Assembly (NCBI GenBank): GCA_001898485.1
Contig: MKTY01000015.1
Coordinates: 1 to 64,000, forward strand
Origin: Sphingobacteriales bacterium 46-32
Lineage (GTDB): Bacteria; Bacteroidota; Bacteroidia; Chitinophagales; Chitinophagaceae
DNA: 64,000 bases
Reading direction: 5' to 3'
A program made the position numbers and the translations under genes. Below the pieces are notes generated by a model. It did no database searches, was not told where the DNA came from, and worked only from the letters and a program-made list of their open reading frames with translations. Positions 18,959 to 26,575 of the stretch are shown in pieces. How positions within the stretch are numbered: position 1 is the stretch's first letter; every line of letters begins with the position of its first letter.

Positions 18959-19423
18959 TTACATCGTTTCTTTCACCAGCTGTGCCACCACCTTATCGAT
19001 CGGCAGTGTCACACTCTCAGCCGAAAAATCATTCCAGTCTACAAAGCGAAAGGTTTCTGTTTCTTTTTTCTGTTCGTAAACAGCCAGTTGGGCGGCATCG
19101 AAATCAAAAGGGCGGGTGCGCAGCGGCACTTTAATGGGTTCAAGGGCATGGGCAAAATAGTAGATGCTCAGGATCTGGTAGGCATTATTGAAAGCACTTA
19201 TCTGGAAAAAGTCAGTTGTGTAAAGATGGTCACCTACCTGTACTTCCAGATCCATTTCTTCTTTGAACTCACGCTTCAGGCAGTCACGGGTGCCTTCGCC
19301 AAACTCGAGGCCGCCACCCGGAAACTTCGTGTAATAGTTGCCGCGAATGAACTCATCGCTTACGAGCACCTGTTTTTGTTCATTGATAAGCAGCCCGTAT
19401 ACGCGGATAGAAAACTGTTGCAT
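18959..19423 (-). CDS. Nudix hydrolase
   Basis: 154-residue hydrolase of nucleoside diphosphates linked to another moiety. The Nudix box runs from about 36 to 61 (GGGLEFGEGTRDC then LKREFKEE): the RE-x-x-EE metal-binding core is intact, although the usual Gly after EE is Asp (EEMDLEV). Substrate unknown. It is the last gene of the minus-strand run dapF-corA-Nudix, with a 6-bp gap after corA. The gene ends at the edge of the inverted repeat. Confidence 0.85.
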   Translation of the reverse strand: MQQFSIRVYGLLINEQKQVLVSDEFIRGNYYTKFPGGGLEFGEGTRDCLKREFKEEMDLEVQVGDHLYTTDFFQISAFNNAYQILSIYYFAHALEPIKVPLRTRPFDFDAAQLAVYEQKKETETFRFVDWNDFSAESVTLPIDKVVAQLVKETM

Positions 19424-19429
19424 GTAAAA

Positions 19430-20368
19430 TCAGATAATTTTTTTACGAAGGAATAACCAGCCTACCGTGAGTGAAATCACAAGCGACAGGAATACGACAA
19501 TGTAAAAGGCATAAGGAGAGTCTTCGAATCCATTTCGTACGTTCATGCCAAATACGCTGGCGATCAGTACCGGAAATGTGAGTACGATGGTGATCACCGA
19601 CAGGCGTTTCAATACCTGGTTTTGGTTGTTGGCAATGATGCTGGCAAAGGCATCGAGCGTACTGCTCAGGATATTGGTATAGATATTGGCCATTTCAAGG
19701 GCCTGTGAATTGTCTACGATCAGGTCGCCCAGGAATTCTTTTTCCTCTTCATTCAGCCCCAGGAAATTGCTGCGTTCCAGTTTCATCAGCAGCAGTTCAT
19801 TGGATCGCAGGGCCGTTACAAAGTAAACCAGGCTTTTCTGGATCCGCATCAGCTCAAGCAGGTGTTCGTTGCGGCTGGCATCGTAGAGTTTTTGCTCAAA
19901 TACGTTGCGCCGCTGGTTGATTTCTTTGAGGTGTTCCATGAAATTCTGTACCACCTTTTCGAAGATCTTCAGCACCATCATGTTTTTCTTGTCTTCATGC
20001 CGGTTTTGAAAGGTGTTCAGGAATTTTTTGATAGCCGTGTTTTCGAAAGAGTTGACGGTTACGATCTGTGTATGGGTGAGAATGATACAGATCGGGATGG
20101 TGATATAGTAGGCATCGCTCTCGTTGAATGAATTGTTTTCCGTTGGCGTTTTGATGACAATGAGTTTTACGTTGTCTTCTTTTTCAAAACGGCTGCGTTC
20201 GTCAATATCCAGCGAGTCGGTCAGAAAGTCGAGGGGGATTTCCAGTTCTTCGGCCAGCTCCGTAAATTCTTCCTGCCGCAGGGGAGGGAGAACATTGATC
20301 CAGGCGCCATTTTCGGGTTTGTCGATTTCGACAGTACGGTGGTTGATGTTTTTAAAAAACTGTACCAT
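19430..20368 (-). CDS. corA: CorA family magnesium/divalent cation transporter
   Basis: 312 residues. Large soluble N-terminal domain with a long helical stalk, then two C-terminal membrane helices (about 253-272 and 285-305). The family's GMN selectivity motif is at 274-276 (VFGMN). Forms a pentameric inner-membrane channel; Mg2+ is the usual ion, though Co2+/Ni2+ transport is known. Short spacing (37 bp) from dapF upstream and 6 bp to the Nudix gene supports co-transcription. Confidence 0.93.
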   Translation of the reverse strand: MVQFFKNINHRTVEIDKPENGAWINVLPPLRQEEFTELAEELEIPLDFLTDSLDIDERSRFEKEDNVKLIVIKTPTENNSFNESDAYYITIPICIILTHTQIVTVNSFENTAIKKFLNTFQNRHEDKKNMMVLKIFEKVVQNFMEHLKEINQRRNVFEQKLYDASRNEHLLELMRIQKSLVYFVTALRSNELLLMKLERSNFLGLNEEEKEFLGDLIVDNSQALEMANIYTNILSSTLDAFASIIANNQNQVLKRLSVITIVLTFPVLIASVFGMNVRNGFEDSPYAFYIVVFLSLVISLTVGWLFLRKKII

Positions 20369-20405
20369 GATGACTCCTGATTTTGGTTGGTACCGGTGAC
20401 TGTAT

Positions 20406-21191
20406 TTATTTCAGTTCTACACTTCCTTCATATACCTTTTCGGCGGGGCCGCAAAGCCAGATGTTGTGGTAGTGGTCGTCGTCTGTGCGGTCAAACTCCA
20501 CCACCAGGCTGCCGCCCAGTGTTTTTACCTGCACATCGTTGAATCCATTTTCATTGTGGTACGATACCAGGGCGGCGGCTGTAACTCCTGTGCCGCAGGA
20601 GTAGGTCTCATCTTCCACCCCGCGCTCATAGGTACGCACAATGATTTCGTGGTCGCCTACCTGCTCCACAAAGTTTACGTTGATGCCTTCGGCTTCATAG
20701 TCTTTGCTGTAGCGGATATCACGTCCTTTTTTATATACGTCGATATTCATGACATCGTTTACCAGCTTGATGTAGTGGGGCGATCCCGTATTGAGTTCAA
20801 AGTCGCCGCGCAGCTTGGTGACACGATCCACATCTTTCATCTTCAGCGACACAGTGCCATCGGTATCGATTTCCGCTTCATGCTCACCATCCACCGCCAT
20901 GAATTTGTATTCGCTGCGGTGAATGCCCAGGTGGTAGGCAAACTTTACGATGCAGCGGCCGCCATTGCCGCACATACTTCCTTCGCGGCCATCGGCATTA
21001 TAATATTTCATTTCAAAATCATAACCGGGTTTGTCATTGAGCAGCATGAATCCATCGGCGCCAATGCCAAAACGGCGATCACAGAGTCGCCTGATCTGAT
21101 CGGTAGTAAGCTGGCTGTATTCGCCGCTGCGATTGTCTGCAATGATAAAATCGTTGCCGGTGCCCTGGTACTTGAAAAAACGGAGTGTCAT
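20406..21191 (-). CDS. dapF: Diaminopimelate epimerase
   Basis: Epimerises LL- to meso-diaminopimelate (EC 5.1.1.7) for lysine and peptidoglycan synthesis. 261 residues. Both catalytic cysteines are present: C74 in GSMCGNGGRC and C199 in TYSCGTGVTAAA. The KYQGTGNDFI N-terminus (7-16) is typical. A minus-strand TATTTTTG box lies 52-59 bp upstream. First gene of the dapF-corA-Nudix run. Confidence 0.97.
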   Translation of the reverse strand: MTLRFFKYQGTGNDFIIADNRSGEYSQLTTDQIRRLCDRRFGIGADGFMLLNDKPGYDFEMKYYNADGREGSMCGNGGRCIVKFAYHLGIHRSEYKFMAVDGEHEAEIDTDGTVSLKMKDVDRVTKLRGDFELNTGSPHYIKLVNDVMNIDVYKKGRDIRYSKDYEAEGINVNFVEQVGDHEIIVRTYERGVEDETYSCGTGVTAAALVSYHNENGFNDVQVKTLGGSLVVEFDRTDDDHYHNIWLCGPAEKVYEGSVELK

Positions 21192-21242
21192 GGGTTAATT
21201 CCTCGGAAAGTGATACTGCTCAGCAATTGCTTTTGCAGCGTG

Positions 21243-21250
21243 CAAAAATA
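21243..21250 (-). promoter_or_regulatory. Bacteroidota -7 box for dapF
   Basis: Minus strand reads TATTTTTG (TAnnTTTG), 51 bp before the dapF ATG. -33 element not clear. Confidence 0.4.
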
Positions 21251-21302
21251 GTGTAAACGGGGCAAGCAGCGTTAATGACCTTATTGTTATCGGATCCTTC
21301 TG

Positions 21303-22181
21303 TTAAAAGGAGTCTGCAAAGGTCTGAATAAACTTTTTAATCAGGTTCTCTACCGCCGCTTTTCCGTCTTTCGAAAAGGTTTGCTGCACCCGGTTGGCTA
21401 CAATGGCATTCAGTGCCAGGCAGTTGTGCCCCAGCAAGCGTCCCAGGCCATAGATAGCCGAGGTCTCCATTTCAAAATTGCTGATCCGGTGCGGACCAAA
21501 ACGGAAGTCGGTGAGCCGGCTTATCAGATCCGGATTGCGGACACCCAGGCGCAGAATACGTCCCTGCGGACCATAAAAACCCGGACAGGTAACCGTGATG
21601 CCCTGGTGAAAACCCGTCACAAAATGTTTGAGCAGCGAGGGGGCCGAGCCGCTGATATAAGGTGAGATGCCCTGCCCATGCAGCTGGGTATGGGTTACAA
21701 AAGACTGCAACAGCAGGTTTTCCTCCTCATTCTGCTCGAGCCGGTAAAAATGCAGCAGGTTGTCGACACCCAGGCCATGGGTAGAGGCTACAAAACTGTC
21801 TACCGGAATGTCGGCCTGCAGCGAGCCCGAAGTGCCCAGGCGGATGATGTTGAGGGCTTTCAGCTTTGGCTTGATCAGCCTTGTCTCAAAATCGATATTT
21901 GCCAGTGCATCCAGCTCATTGAGCACGATATCGATATTATCGGGACCGATGCCGGAGGAGAGTACGGTCAGCCGTTTATTGCCTATCCGGCCGGTATGGG
22001 TGATAAACTCCCGGTGCTGCGCCTGCACTTCGATGCTATCGAAGTATTTGCTCACTTCGCGTACCCGGTCTGGATCGCCTACGGTGATGACGGTGTCGGC
22101 AATTTCTTCGGGCCGGAGGTCGAGGTGGTAGACGGCCCCGCGCGGGTTGATGATCAGCTCAGATTCGGCAATACGGCTCAT
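21303..22181 (-). CDS. Nucleoside phosphorylase (uridine phosphorylase-like)
   Basis: 292-residue PNP/UDP-phosphorylase superfamily enzyme, cleaving nucleosides with phosphate. Landmarks: VITVGDPDRV (31-40), the SSGIGPDNIDI phosphate/ribose segment, RLGTSGSL, and the C-terminal ribose-binding FEMETSAIYG followed by LNAIVANR. The FEMETSAIYG form and the length suggest a uridine phosphorylase-type enzyme, but the base specificity is not certain. Stands alone, divergent from the tRNA-Cys gene. Confidence 0.85.
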   Translation of the reverse strand: MSRIAESELIINPRGAVYHLDLRPEEIADTVITVGDPDRVREVSKYFDSIEVQAQHREFITHTGRIGNKRLTVLSSGIGPDNIDIVLNELDALANIDFETRLIKPKLKALNIIRLGTSGSLQADIPVDSFVASTHGLGVDNLLHFYRLEQNEEENLLLQSFVTHTQLHGQGISPYISGSAPSLLKHFVTGFHQGITVTCPGFYGPQGRILRLGVRNPDLISRLTDFRFGPHRISNFEMETSAIYGLGRLLGHNCLALNAIVANRVQQTFSKDGKAAVENLIKKFIQTFADSF

Positions 22182-22230
22182 GACGAATATTTTCAGCGGT
22201 TTATAATAAAAGTATTCAACGAAAATACCC

Positions 22231-22238
22231 TATTTTTG
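22231..22238 (+). promoter_or_regulatory. Bacteroidota -7 box for tRNA-Cys
   Basis: TATTTTTG, full TAnnTTTG match, 19 bp before the first tRNA base. No clear -33 TTTG. Confidence 0.5.
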
Positions 22239-22257
22239 CCATCCTTTTAAAGTATCA

Positions 22258-22328
22258 GGTCCTTTGGCCGAGTGGCTAGGCAGAGCTCTGCAAAAGCTCG
22301 TACAGCGGTTCGAATCCGCTAGGGACCT
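22258..22328 (+). tRNA. tRNA-Cys (anticodon GCA)
   Basis: Complete cloverleaf. Acceptor GGTCCTT (22258-22264) pairs with AGGGACC (22321-22327), with discriminator T. D-arm GCC/GGC; anticodon stem GAGCT/AGCTC around loop CTGCAAA (anticodon GCA); short variable region GTACA; T-arm GCGG/CCGC with loop TTCGAAT. No CCA is encoded. It is followed 5 bp later by a strong terminator. This is the only complete copy; several degenerate copies follow it. Confidence 0.96.
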
Positions 22329-22333
22329 CGGAG

Positions 22334-22362
22334 AAAGTCGCTACAGTTGTGGCGGCTTTTTT
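22334..22362 (+). terminator. Rho-independent terminator of tRNA-Cys
   Basis: GTCGCTAC/GTGGCGGC-type stem (8-9 bp with G-T wobbles, hairpin 22337-22356), flanked by AAA and a six-T run. The same hairpin is repeated in each unit of the following array. Confidence 0.85.
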
Positions 22363-22400
22363 ATTTGAGGTAAAGGGTGAAAGGTAAAGGGAGAATGGTG

Positions 22401-22503
22401 GTATTGGCCGGGTGGCCAGGCAGCCCCGCAAACTGCGGGGCGTACAGCGGTTCGAAGTCGGCGGGGACCTCGGAGAAAGTCGCTACAGTTGTGGCGGCTT
22501 TTT
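22401..22503 (+). repeat. tRNA-Cys-like unit 1 (type A)
   Basis: Anticodon-stem region GCCCCGC...GCGGGGC (7 bp, pairs perfectly). T-arm altered (GAAGTCGGC instead of GAATCCGC), 3' acceptor GGGGACC. Terminator hairpin intact, with five Ts. Confidence 0.85.
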
Positions 22504-22540
22504 AATTTGGGGTAAAGGGTTAAAGGAAGGGGAATTGTGG

Positions 22541-22643
22541 TATTGGCCGGGTGGCCAGGCATCCCCGCAAACTGCGGGGCGTACAGCGGTTCGAATCCGC
22601 TAGGGACCTCGGAGAAAGTCGCTACAGTTGTGGCGGCTTTTTT
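22541..22643 (+). repeat. tRNA-Cys-like unit 2 (type B)
   Basis: D-arm GCCGGGTGGCCAGGC, anticodon stem TCCCCGC...GCGGGGC, T-arm GCGG-TTCGAAT-CCGC and 3' acceptor AGGGACC identical to the real tRNA. The 5' acceptor is missing. Terminator intact. Confidence 0.85.
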
Positions 22644-22690
22644 ATTTGGGGTGGAAGGTAGGAGGTAGAGGGTTAAAGGATTTTCGAAGA

Positions 22691-22793
22691 TATGAGCCGG
22701 GTGGCCAGGCAGCCCCGCAAACTGCGGGGCGTACAGCGGTTCGAAGTCGCTAGGGACCTCGGAGAAAGTCGCTACCCTTGTGGCGGCTTTTTT
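22691..22793 (+). repeat. tRNA-Cys-like unit 3 (type A)
   Basis: Anticodon stem GCCCCGC...GCGGGGC; T-arm partly broken (GAAGTCGC); 3' acceptor AGGGACC. Terminator loop changed (CTACCCTTGTGG). Exactly 150 bp from unit 4, with an almost identical spacer. Confidence 0.85.
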
Positions 22794-22840
22794 ATTTGGG
22801 GTGGAAGGTAGGAGGTAGAGGGTTAAAGGATTTTCGAAGA

Positions 22841-22943
22841 TATGAGCCGGGTGGCCAGGCATCCCCGCAAACTGCGGGGCGTACAGCGGTTCGAATCCGC
22901 TAGGGACCTCGGAGAAAGTCGCTACAGCTGTGGCGGCTTTTTT
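22841..22943 (+). repeat. tRNA-Cys-like unit 4 (type B)
   Basis: Same variant as unit 2 (CATCCCCGC; intact T-arm GCGG/CCGC). Terminator with one loop change. Upstream spacer the same as that of unit 3. Confidence 0.85.
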
Positions 22944-22990
22944 ATTTGGGGTGGAAGGTAGGACGTAGAGGGTTAAAGGATTTTCGAAGA

Positions 22991-23055
22991 AATAAGCCGG
23001 TGGCCAGGCAGCCCCGCAAACTGCGGGGCGTACAGAGCGGTTCGAAGTTGGCGGG
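22991..23055 (+). repeat. tRNA-Cys-like unit 5 (type A), truncated before its terminator
   Basis: D-arm and anticodon-stem region present with small indels (GCCGGTGG; GTACAGAGCGG). T-arm reads GAAGTTGGCGGGG and then the similarity stops; the terminator hairpin expected next is absent here but a lone one lies at 27585-27618. Confidence 0.8.
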
Positions 23056-23278
23056 GCTTCTCTGGCAGGCCATCGCCCAAGCTTTTTCGGCCTTCACATA
23101 CCGTCAGCAGTATTGCGTTCCCGTCGTGTATTTTCTGCTTCAGGAATAGATAGGTAAATAGCCGGCATTACCACTAATATTAGAACACGAGAACTTGGCA
23201 TAAAAGGGATTTCCAATTAATATCACAAACATATCCCGTAGTATTTGTTTCATTGATTCGTATCTTAACATTCTGTTT

Positions 23279-23974
23279 TTATATCTTGTCCAATACAGTC
23301 TTTAACTGTTGCAAAGCTTCAAGGGGAAGATTACTCGTCAGGATCTGCTGTTCGATAGAATTAAGTTCTGGCGCTGAAAGAATACCCAAAAGCAGAAGTA
23401 GCAGGGATTTTTGAATTTCAGCGAAATCTAGCACCGCCTTTCGTGCTTCCTCCATATCAAAGCGGCTAAGCTGATCGAAGTATTCGATGAAATTGTAATG
23501 GATATGACCACCAATTGTATTCCTGATCTTGCTCATTCGGCCCTCAAATTGATATTCTTTTTTAAATTTTTTTAGGCTCTTTGTGACATTTTGATAAAGC
23601 GCCTTGGCATCCTCTTCTCGTCGGTTGACAATCTCGCGAATGGTAGGGTTAAGCTTATCGAATGTACGTATGGTTTCGTAAATCGTAAGATATATCTTTC
23701 TGAAATAATATAGCTTATCCCAGAAGAGTTCGGAACGGCCAAGACCTTTAGAGATCGTAATACAGTCAAGCATTCCGCCGACGATTAATCCGGTGATATG
23801 CAAATGACGGATGAGTAGTCTCATGGCCAATGTATCTTTCTCGGGGGCGTTAGCCTCCACAATTTTTTGGACCGAGGATAGCTGTTGTGAAATAGCACTC
23901 ACTAAATTCAAATGCCTGGTATAGAATTCGGTGAGATCATCCGGTGTTTCAGGTAGCCTTGTGTAATCATGCAT
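23279..23974 (-). CDS. Helical protein with a HEPN-type RNxxxxH motif, candidate RNase
   Basis: 231 residues from the ATG at 23974. Almost wholly alpha-helical by composition, no signal peptide. Near the end of a basic helix it carries KIRNTIGGHIHYN (R151, N152, H157): an R-N-x4-H arrangement typical of the catalytic motif of HEPN RNases found in toxins and abortive-infection proteins. I infer a HEPN-like fold; no exact family is recognised. A TTG start at 24043 would add 23 residues reading through an 11-base G tract (minus strand); I prefer the ATG. The gene sits inside the interrupted tRNA-Cys array, with intergenic DNA on both sides, and is A/T-richer than neighbours. Confidence 0.6.
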   Translation of the reverse strand: MHDYTRLPETPDDLTEFYTRHLNLVSAISQQLSSVQKIVEANAPEKDTLAMRLLIRHLHITGLIVGGMLDCITISKGLGRSELFWDKLYYFRKIYLTIYETIRTFDKLNPTIREIVNRREEDAKALYQNVTKSLKKFKKEYQFEGRMSKIRNTIGGHIHYNFIEYFDQLSRFDMEEARKAVLDFAEIQKSLLLLLLGILSAPELNSIEQQILTSNLPLEALQQLKTVLDKI

Positions 23975-24027
23975 AGCCTGGGCTTTTGATAAAGGTAAAA
24001 AATAGCTAAATTCTATAGTGCCAAAAT

Positions 24028-24038
24028 CCCCCCCCCCC
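24028..24038. repeat. Homopolymer tract, 11 C (11 G on the minus strand)
   Basis: Eleven consecutive Cs, 54 bp upstream of the ATG of the minus-strand HEPN-like gene. Length changes would shift the upstream TTG-started frame or promoter spacing. May also be a place of sequencing uncertainty. Confidence 0.8.
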
Positions 24039-24310
24039 TTCAACTCCTATCAAGGCCTGGTAACGCGATAAAAATAATCTAATGAAAGAAGTGGGATATT
24101 TGCATTATTGCGTGTTGATGACTATACTTGAACGTTGCACTTGTCATAGGGTTTTTGTAGGTAGACCTTTCCTATTTCTTTTCTCTTTTGTTGTATTGCC
24201 TATCGTTAGTAAAAAGAATCTCAACGTGGATATTCTTGACACAATCAGAAACGTATTGAATGAGAACACTTGTATTGTGGAAGCATCAGCGGTGGCCGTC
24301 AAATTAAATT

Positions 24311-24358
24311 GTAGGAGGTAGGGGTGAAAGGTAAGGAGAATGATGGTATTGGCCGGGT
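24311..24358 (+). repeat. Fragment of a tRNA-Cys array unit (spacer plus start of D-arm)
   Basis: GTAGGAGGTAGGGGTGAAAGG-like spacer followed by GGTATTGGCCGGGT, matching the spacer and beginning of units 1 and 2. Similarity stops inside the D-arm region at the right end. It separates the HEPN-like gene from the AraC cassette. Confidence 0.75.
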
Positions 24359-24504
24359 TTCGATCTAAATAAATGCTGGTATCAGCCGGATGCACCGTTA
24401 CCATTGCGCAACCTCTAAAATAATCCTGAAAGCCGCTTGAACATGGAAATTAATATAGTTTACAAGCTTTCATTCGCAGGTAAGTAGTAATATTATGCGA
24501 TTGA

Positions 24505-24512
24505 TATATTTG
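24505..24512 (+). promoter_or_regulatory. Bacteroidota -7 box for the AraC-type regulator
   Basis: TATATTTG, full TAnnTTTG match, 31 bp before the ATG at 24544; TACGTATA follows directly. No clear -33. Confidence 0.45.
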
Positions 24513-24543
24513 TACGTATAGCGAGTCTAAATCGCGGGGAAAC

Positions 24544-25434
24544 ATGATCGACAATATTTTTGATGTGAGCCTTAAAACAATTGGTCTGCTGCATATTAAT
24601 GGCGAGTCGCTTGGAAGGATCAATTCGTCTGCATATACTTCATACATTAAGGTACTTTACCTGCCGAAAGGATGTAGGGTTAAGGTGGATTTTGAGTTTT
24701 ATGAAACGAAGGATGCAGCGCTGTTTTTCGTTGCACCCAACCAACGCCTGAGCATTGAACGTGTAGGCGAGCTTCCCGGTTTTTTTATTTTTTATAACCA
24801 GGATTTTTACTGTATCCAGCTTCATGACGATGAAGTGGCATGTGATGGACTGCTCTTTAATAACATCCATAATATGCCGATGACGGTTGTGCCACCTTCA
24901 GAAGCCGGTTTTATTGATTATCTGTTTAGTCAGCTACAGGACGAGTTCCGTTTAAAGGAATCTTCGCATGAGGAAATGTTGCGCACATACCTGAAACAGT
25001 TACTGATCAAGTCGACACGCCTGTGGAAACAGCAGCACCTGGATGGGGTGCTTACCAATAAGGACAACGACCCCGACATGTTTCGGAGATTTACGCAACT
25101 CGTAGACGCACATTATAAACAAAAGCATACGGTTGCCGATTATGCAGACCTGTTGCTGGTTGCTCCCAAAACGCTCACTAATAAATTCAAACGAATGAAT
25201 CTGCCACAACCGGGCGAGATCATCAAAAACCGTATTATGCTTGAAGCGAAACGCTTGCTTGTGCATACGGCAATGAGCGCAAAGGAGATTGCCTATGAAC
25301 TGGGCTATGAAGATCCGGCGTATTTCAGTCGCCTCTTCCAAATCAAGTCAGGTGAATCGCCTTCTGCATTTAGGGCAAAGTATCTAGCAAAGGGTGAGGC
25401 CGTGGTTACTCCTTCCAATACTGTTTTGTCATGA
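24544..25434 (+). CDS. AraC family transcriptional regulator
   Basis: 296 residues. N-terminal sensing region (1-170) of cupin-like beta character without a recognised ligand motif. C-terminal AraC DNA-binding domain (about 185-285) with two helix-turn-helix parts: VADYADLLLVAPKTLTNKFK and the conserved second one, AKEIAYELGYEDPAYFSRLF, then GESPSAFRAKY. Its stop overlaps the start of the secreted HExxH protein (ATGA), so it likely controls that gene and perhaps its own promoter. Part of the cargo inside the tRNA-Cys array. Confidence 0.92.
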   Translation: MIDNIFDVSLKTIGLLHINGESLGRINSSAYTSYIKVLYLPKGCRVKVDFEFYETKDAALFFVAPNQRLSIERVGELPGFFIFYNQDFYCIQLHDDEVACDGLLFNNIHNMPMTVVPPSEAGFIDYLFSQLQDEFRLKESSHEEMLRTYLKQLLIKSTRLWKQQHLDGVLTNKDNDPDMFRRFTQLVDAHYKQKHTVADYADLLLVAPKTLTNKFKRMNLPQPGEIIKNRIMLEAKRLLVHTAMSAKEIAYELGYEDPAYFSRLFQIKSGESPSAFRAKYLAKGEAVVTPSNTVLS

Positions 25435-26438
25435 AATTTCAATTATCGATAAGTATAAAACAGGGCCGCCCATTTTATAGCTGGATATTATTGCTGCTAC
25501 TCGCCCCTACCGTGAAACAGGGATTTGCGCAGGTTTCCGGAAATAATGGAGGCAATAAAACTTTACAAGCCGTACAGGCAAAATATGGACTAGACCCTGC
25601 CACACCTTTGCTGAAACGGGTGAGCAAAACCCCTGATGACGTACTTGAAATGTTTAAGGAAGCAGGTATCTCACCCACCGAACATATGCTTACGAGTGAA
25701 GAAATCAGTACAGTTGAATCCGCCATCGCCGTGCTGCCTCCTTTACATCAACGGGTGCTGCAGCAGCACTTGAAAAGTTTCAGCTTCCTCGATAATATGC
25801 CCAATACAGCCCTTACTTCTCCGGTTACCGGCGATGAAGCTGTTAAGCTTTATCATATTACCTTTCGTGCCGGATTGTTGCATCAAACAGTTTCAGAATG
25901 GATGACTCAAAAAGAAAGTAATCTGTTTGTTGAGGATGATTCAGCCATTACTATATCAATACAGGCTGGATTGCTAAACGCGATGACCTATATATTGCTG
26001 CATGAGGGCACACATGTGGTAGATGGTTCGCTCCATCTGCTCGCCATGGATACAGTGGTGGGAAAGCCGGGCATGAATAGCTTTGCAACGAATTTTTCAA
26101 AAGGAATATGGAAAGATATCTCCACACACGAGTGGCATTTTACGGATTCATTTGTGGTAAAGAACAGGTTTCGAAGTAAAGGGCGGCAGTTTCGGAAAGC
26201 CGAAGCTGCCGGTGTTTACAAAGCACTGATCCGCACGCCCTTCGCTTCATTTTACAGTACAGCCAGTTGGCACGAAGACCTGGCGGAACTGATAACCCTG
26301 TATCATCTCACGCAAAAGTACGGGCAACCTTTTCGCATCATCATTAGTGTACATGGAAAGGAAATTTCTGCTTTTGAACCTATGAAGTCCCGCTTTGTCA
26401 GAAGACGGTTCCGGCTTTTGCATCGGTTTTATCGTTAA
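25431..26438 (+). CDS. Secreted HExxH zinc-metallopeptidase-like protein
   Basis: 335 residues. N-terminal signal (hydrophobic 17-28, ending GFAQ near 34). A zincin motif H-E-G-T-H (H191, E192, H195) sits in the helix YILLHEGTHVVDG, and a later SWHEDLAELITL (about 274-286) could supply the third ligand, Glu or His. Together these suggest a periplasmic or outer-surface metallopeptidase, but the family is not recognised and the activity is unproven. Very basic C-terminus. Overlaps the AraC gene by 4 bp and precedes an exported alpha/beta hydrolase by 137 bp. Confidence 0.7.
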   Translation: MKFQLSISIKQGRPFYSWILLLLLAPTVKQGFAQVSGNNGGNKTLQAVQAKYGLDPATPLLKRVSKTPDDVLEMFKEAGISPTEHMLTSEEISTVESAIAVLPPLHQRVLQQHLKSFSFLDNMPNTALTSPVTGDEAVKLYHITFRAGLLHQTVSEWMTQKESNLFVEDDSAITISIQAGLLNAMTYILLHEGTHVVDGSLHLLAMDTVVGKPGMNSFATNFSKGIWKDISTHEWHFTDSFVVKNRFRSKGRQFRKAEAAGVYKALIRTPFASFYSTASWHEDLAELITLYHLTQKYGQPFRIIISVHGKEISAFEPMKSRFVRRRFRLLHRFYR

Positions 26439-26575
26439 ATTCTACTCATCCGGCCCGCACGGGAAAAATCTGCAAGACATCCTGCCATTTGTCCATTCTT
26501 CCAGGCTTTGTTGTGAGTCATCTTTGTGTTGTCAATCGCAAGTAAACAACAACACAAAAATAAAAACTGACAATC

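Larger units (their letters stand above)
22401..23055 (+). repeat. Tandem array of tRNA-Cys-derived units with terminators
   Basis: Five units downstream of the real tRNA-Cys. T-arm starts at 22447, 22586, 22736, 22886 and 23037 (periods 139-151; distance from the real T-arm to the first is 142). Each full unit has D-arm-like, anticodon-stem-like, variable, T-arm and 3' acceptor sequence, then the tRNA terminator hairpin, then a purine-rich spacer (GGGGTGGAAGGTAGGAGG-like). No unit has a 5' acceptor strand that pairs with its 3' acceptor strand, so they are not canonical tRNAs. The fifth unit is cut off. Confidence 0.9.

Noticed and set aside
21303-22181. Futalosine hydrolase (MqnB) to go with mqnA
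   Set aside because: The sequence is of the phosphorylase type (GPDNIDI, FEMETSAIYG) and 292 residues long, closer to uridine phosphorylase than to MqnB.
22341-22862. Minus-strand open frame of 173 codons with internally repeated protein sequence
   Set aside because: It is only the reverse reading of the tRNA-Cys-like repeat units and spacers; the protein repeat follows the 150-bp DNA repeat, and no start signal is seen.
22541-22943. Further functional tRNA-Cys genes (units 2 and 4)
   Set aside because: The 5' acceptor strand is absent, so a 7-bp acceptor stem cannot form; the anticodon loop is also the wrong size for a 5-bp stem.
22401-23055. CRISPR array
   Set aside because: Units are about 150 bp, the segments between are near-identical rather than unique, and no cas gene is present.
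24082-24321. Plus-strand open frame of 79 codons with one hydrophobic segment
   Set aside because: Cys-rich, uneven composition, ends inside the array fragment spacer, no promoter or family signal.
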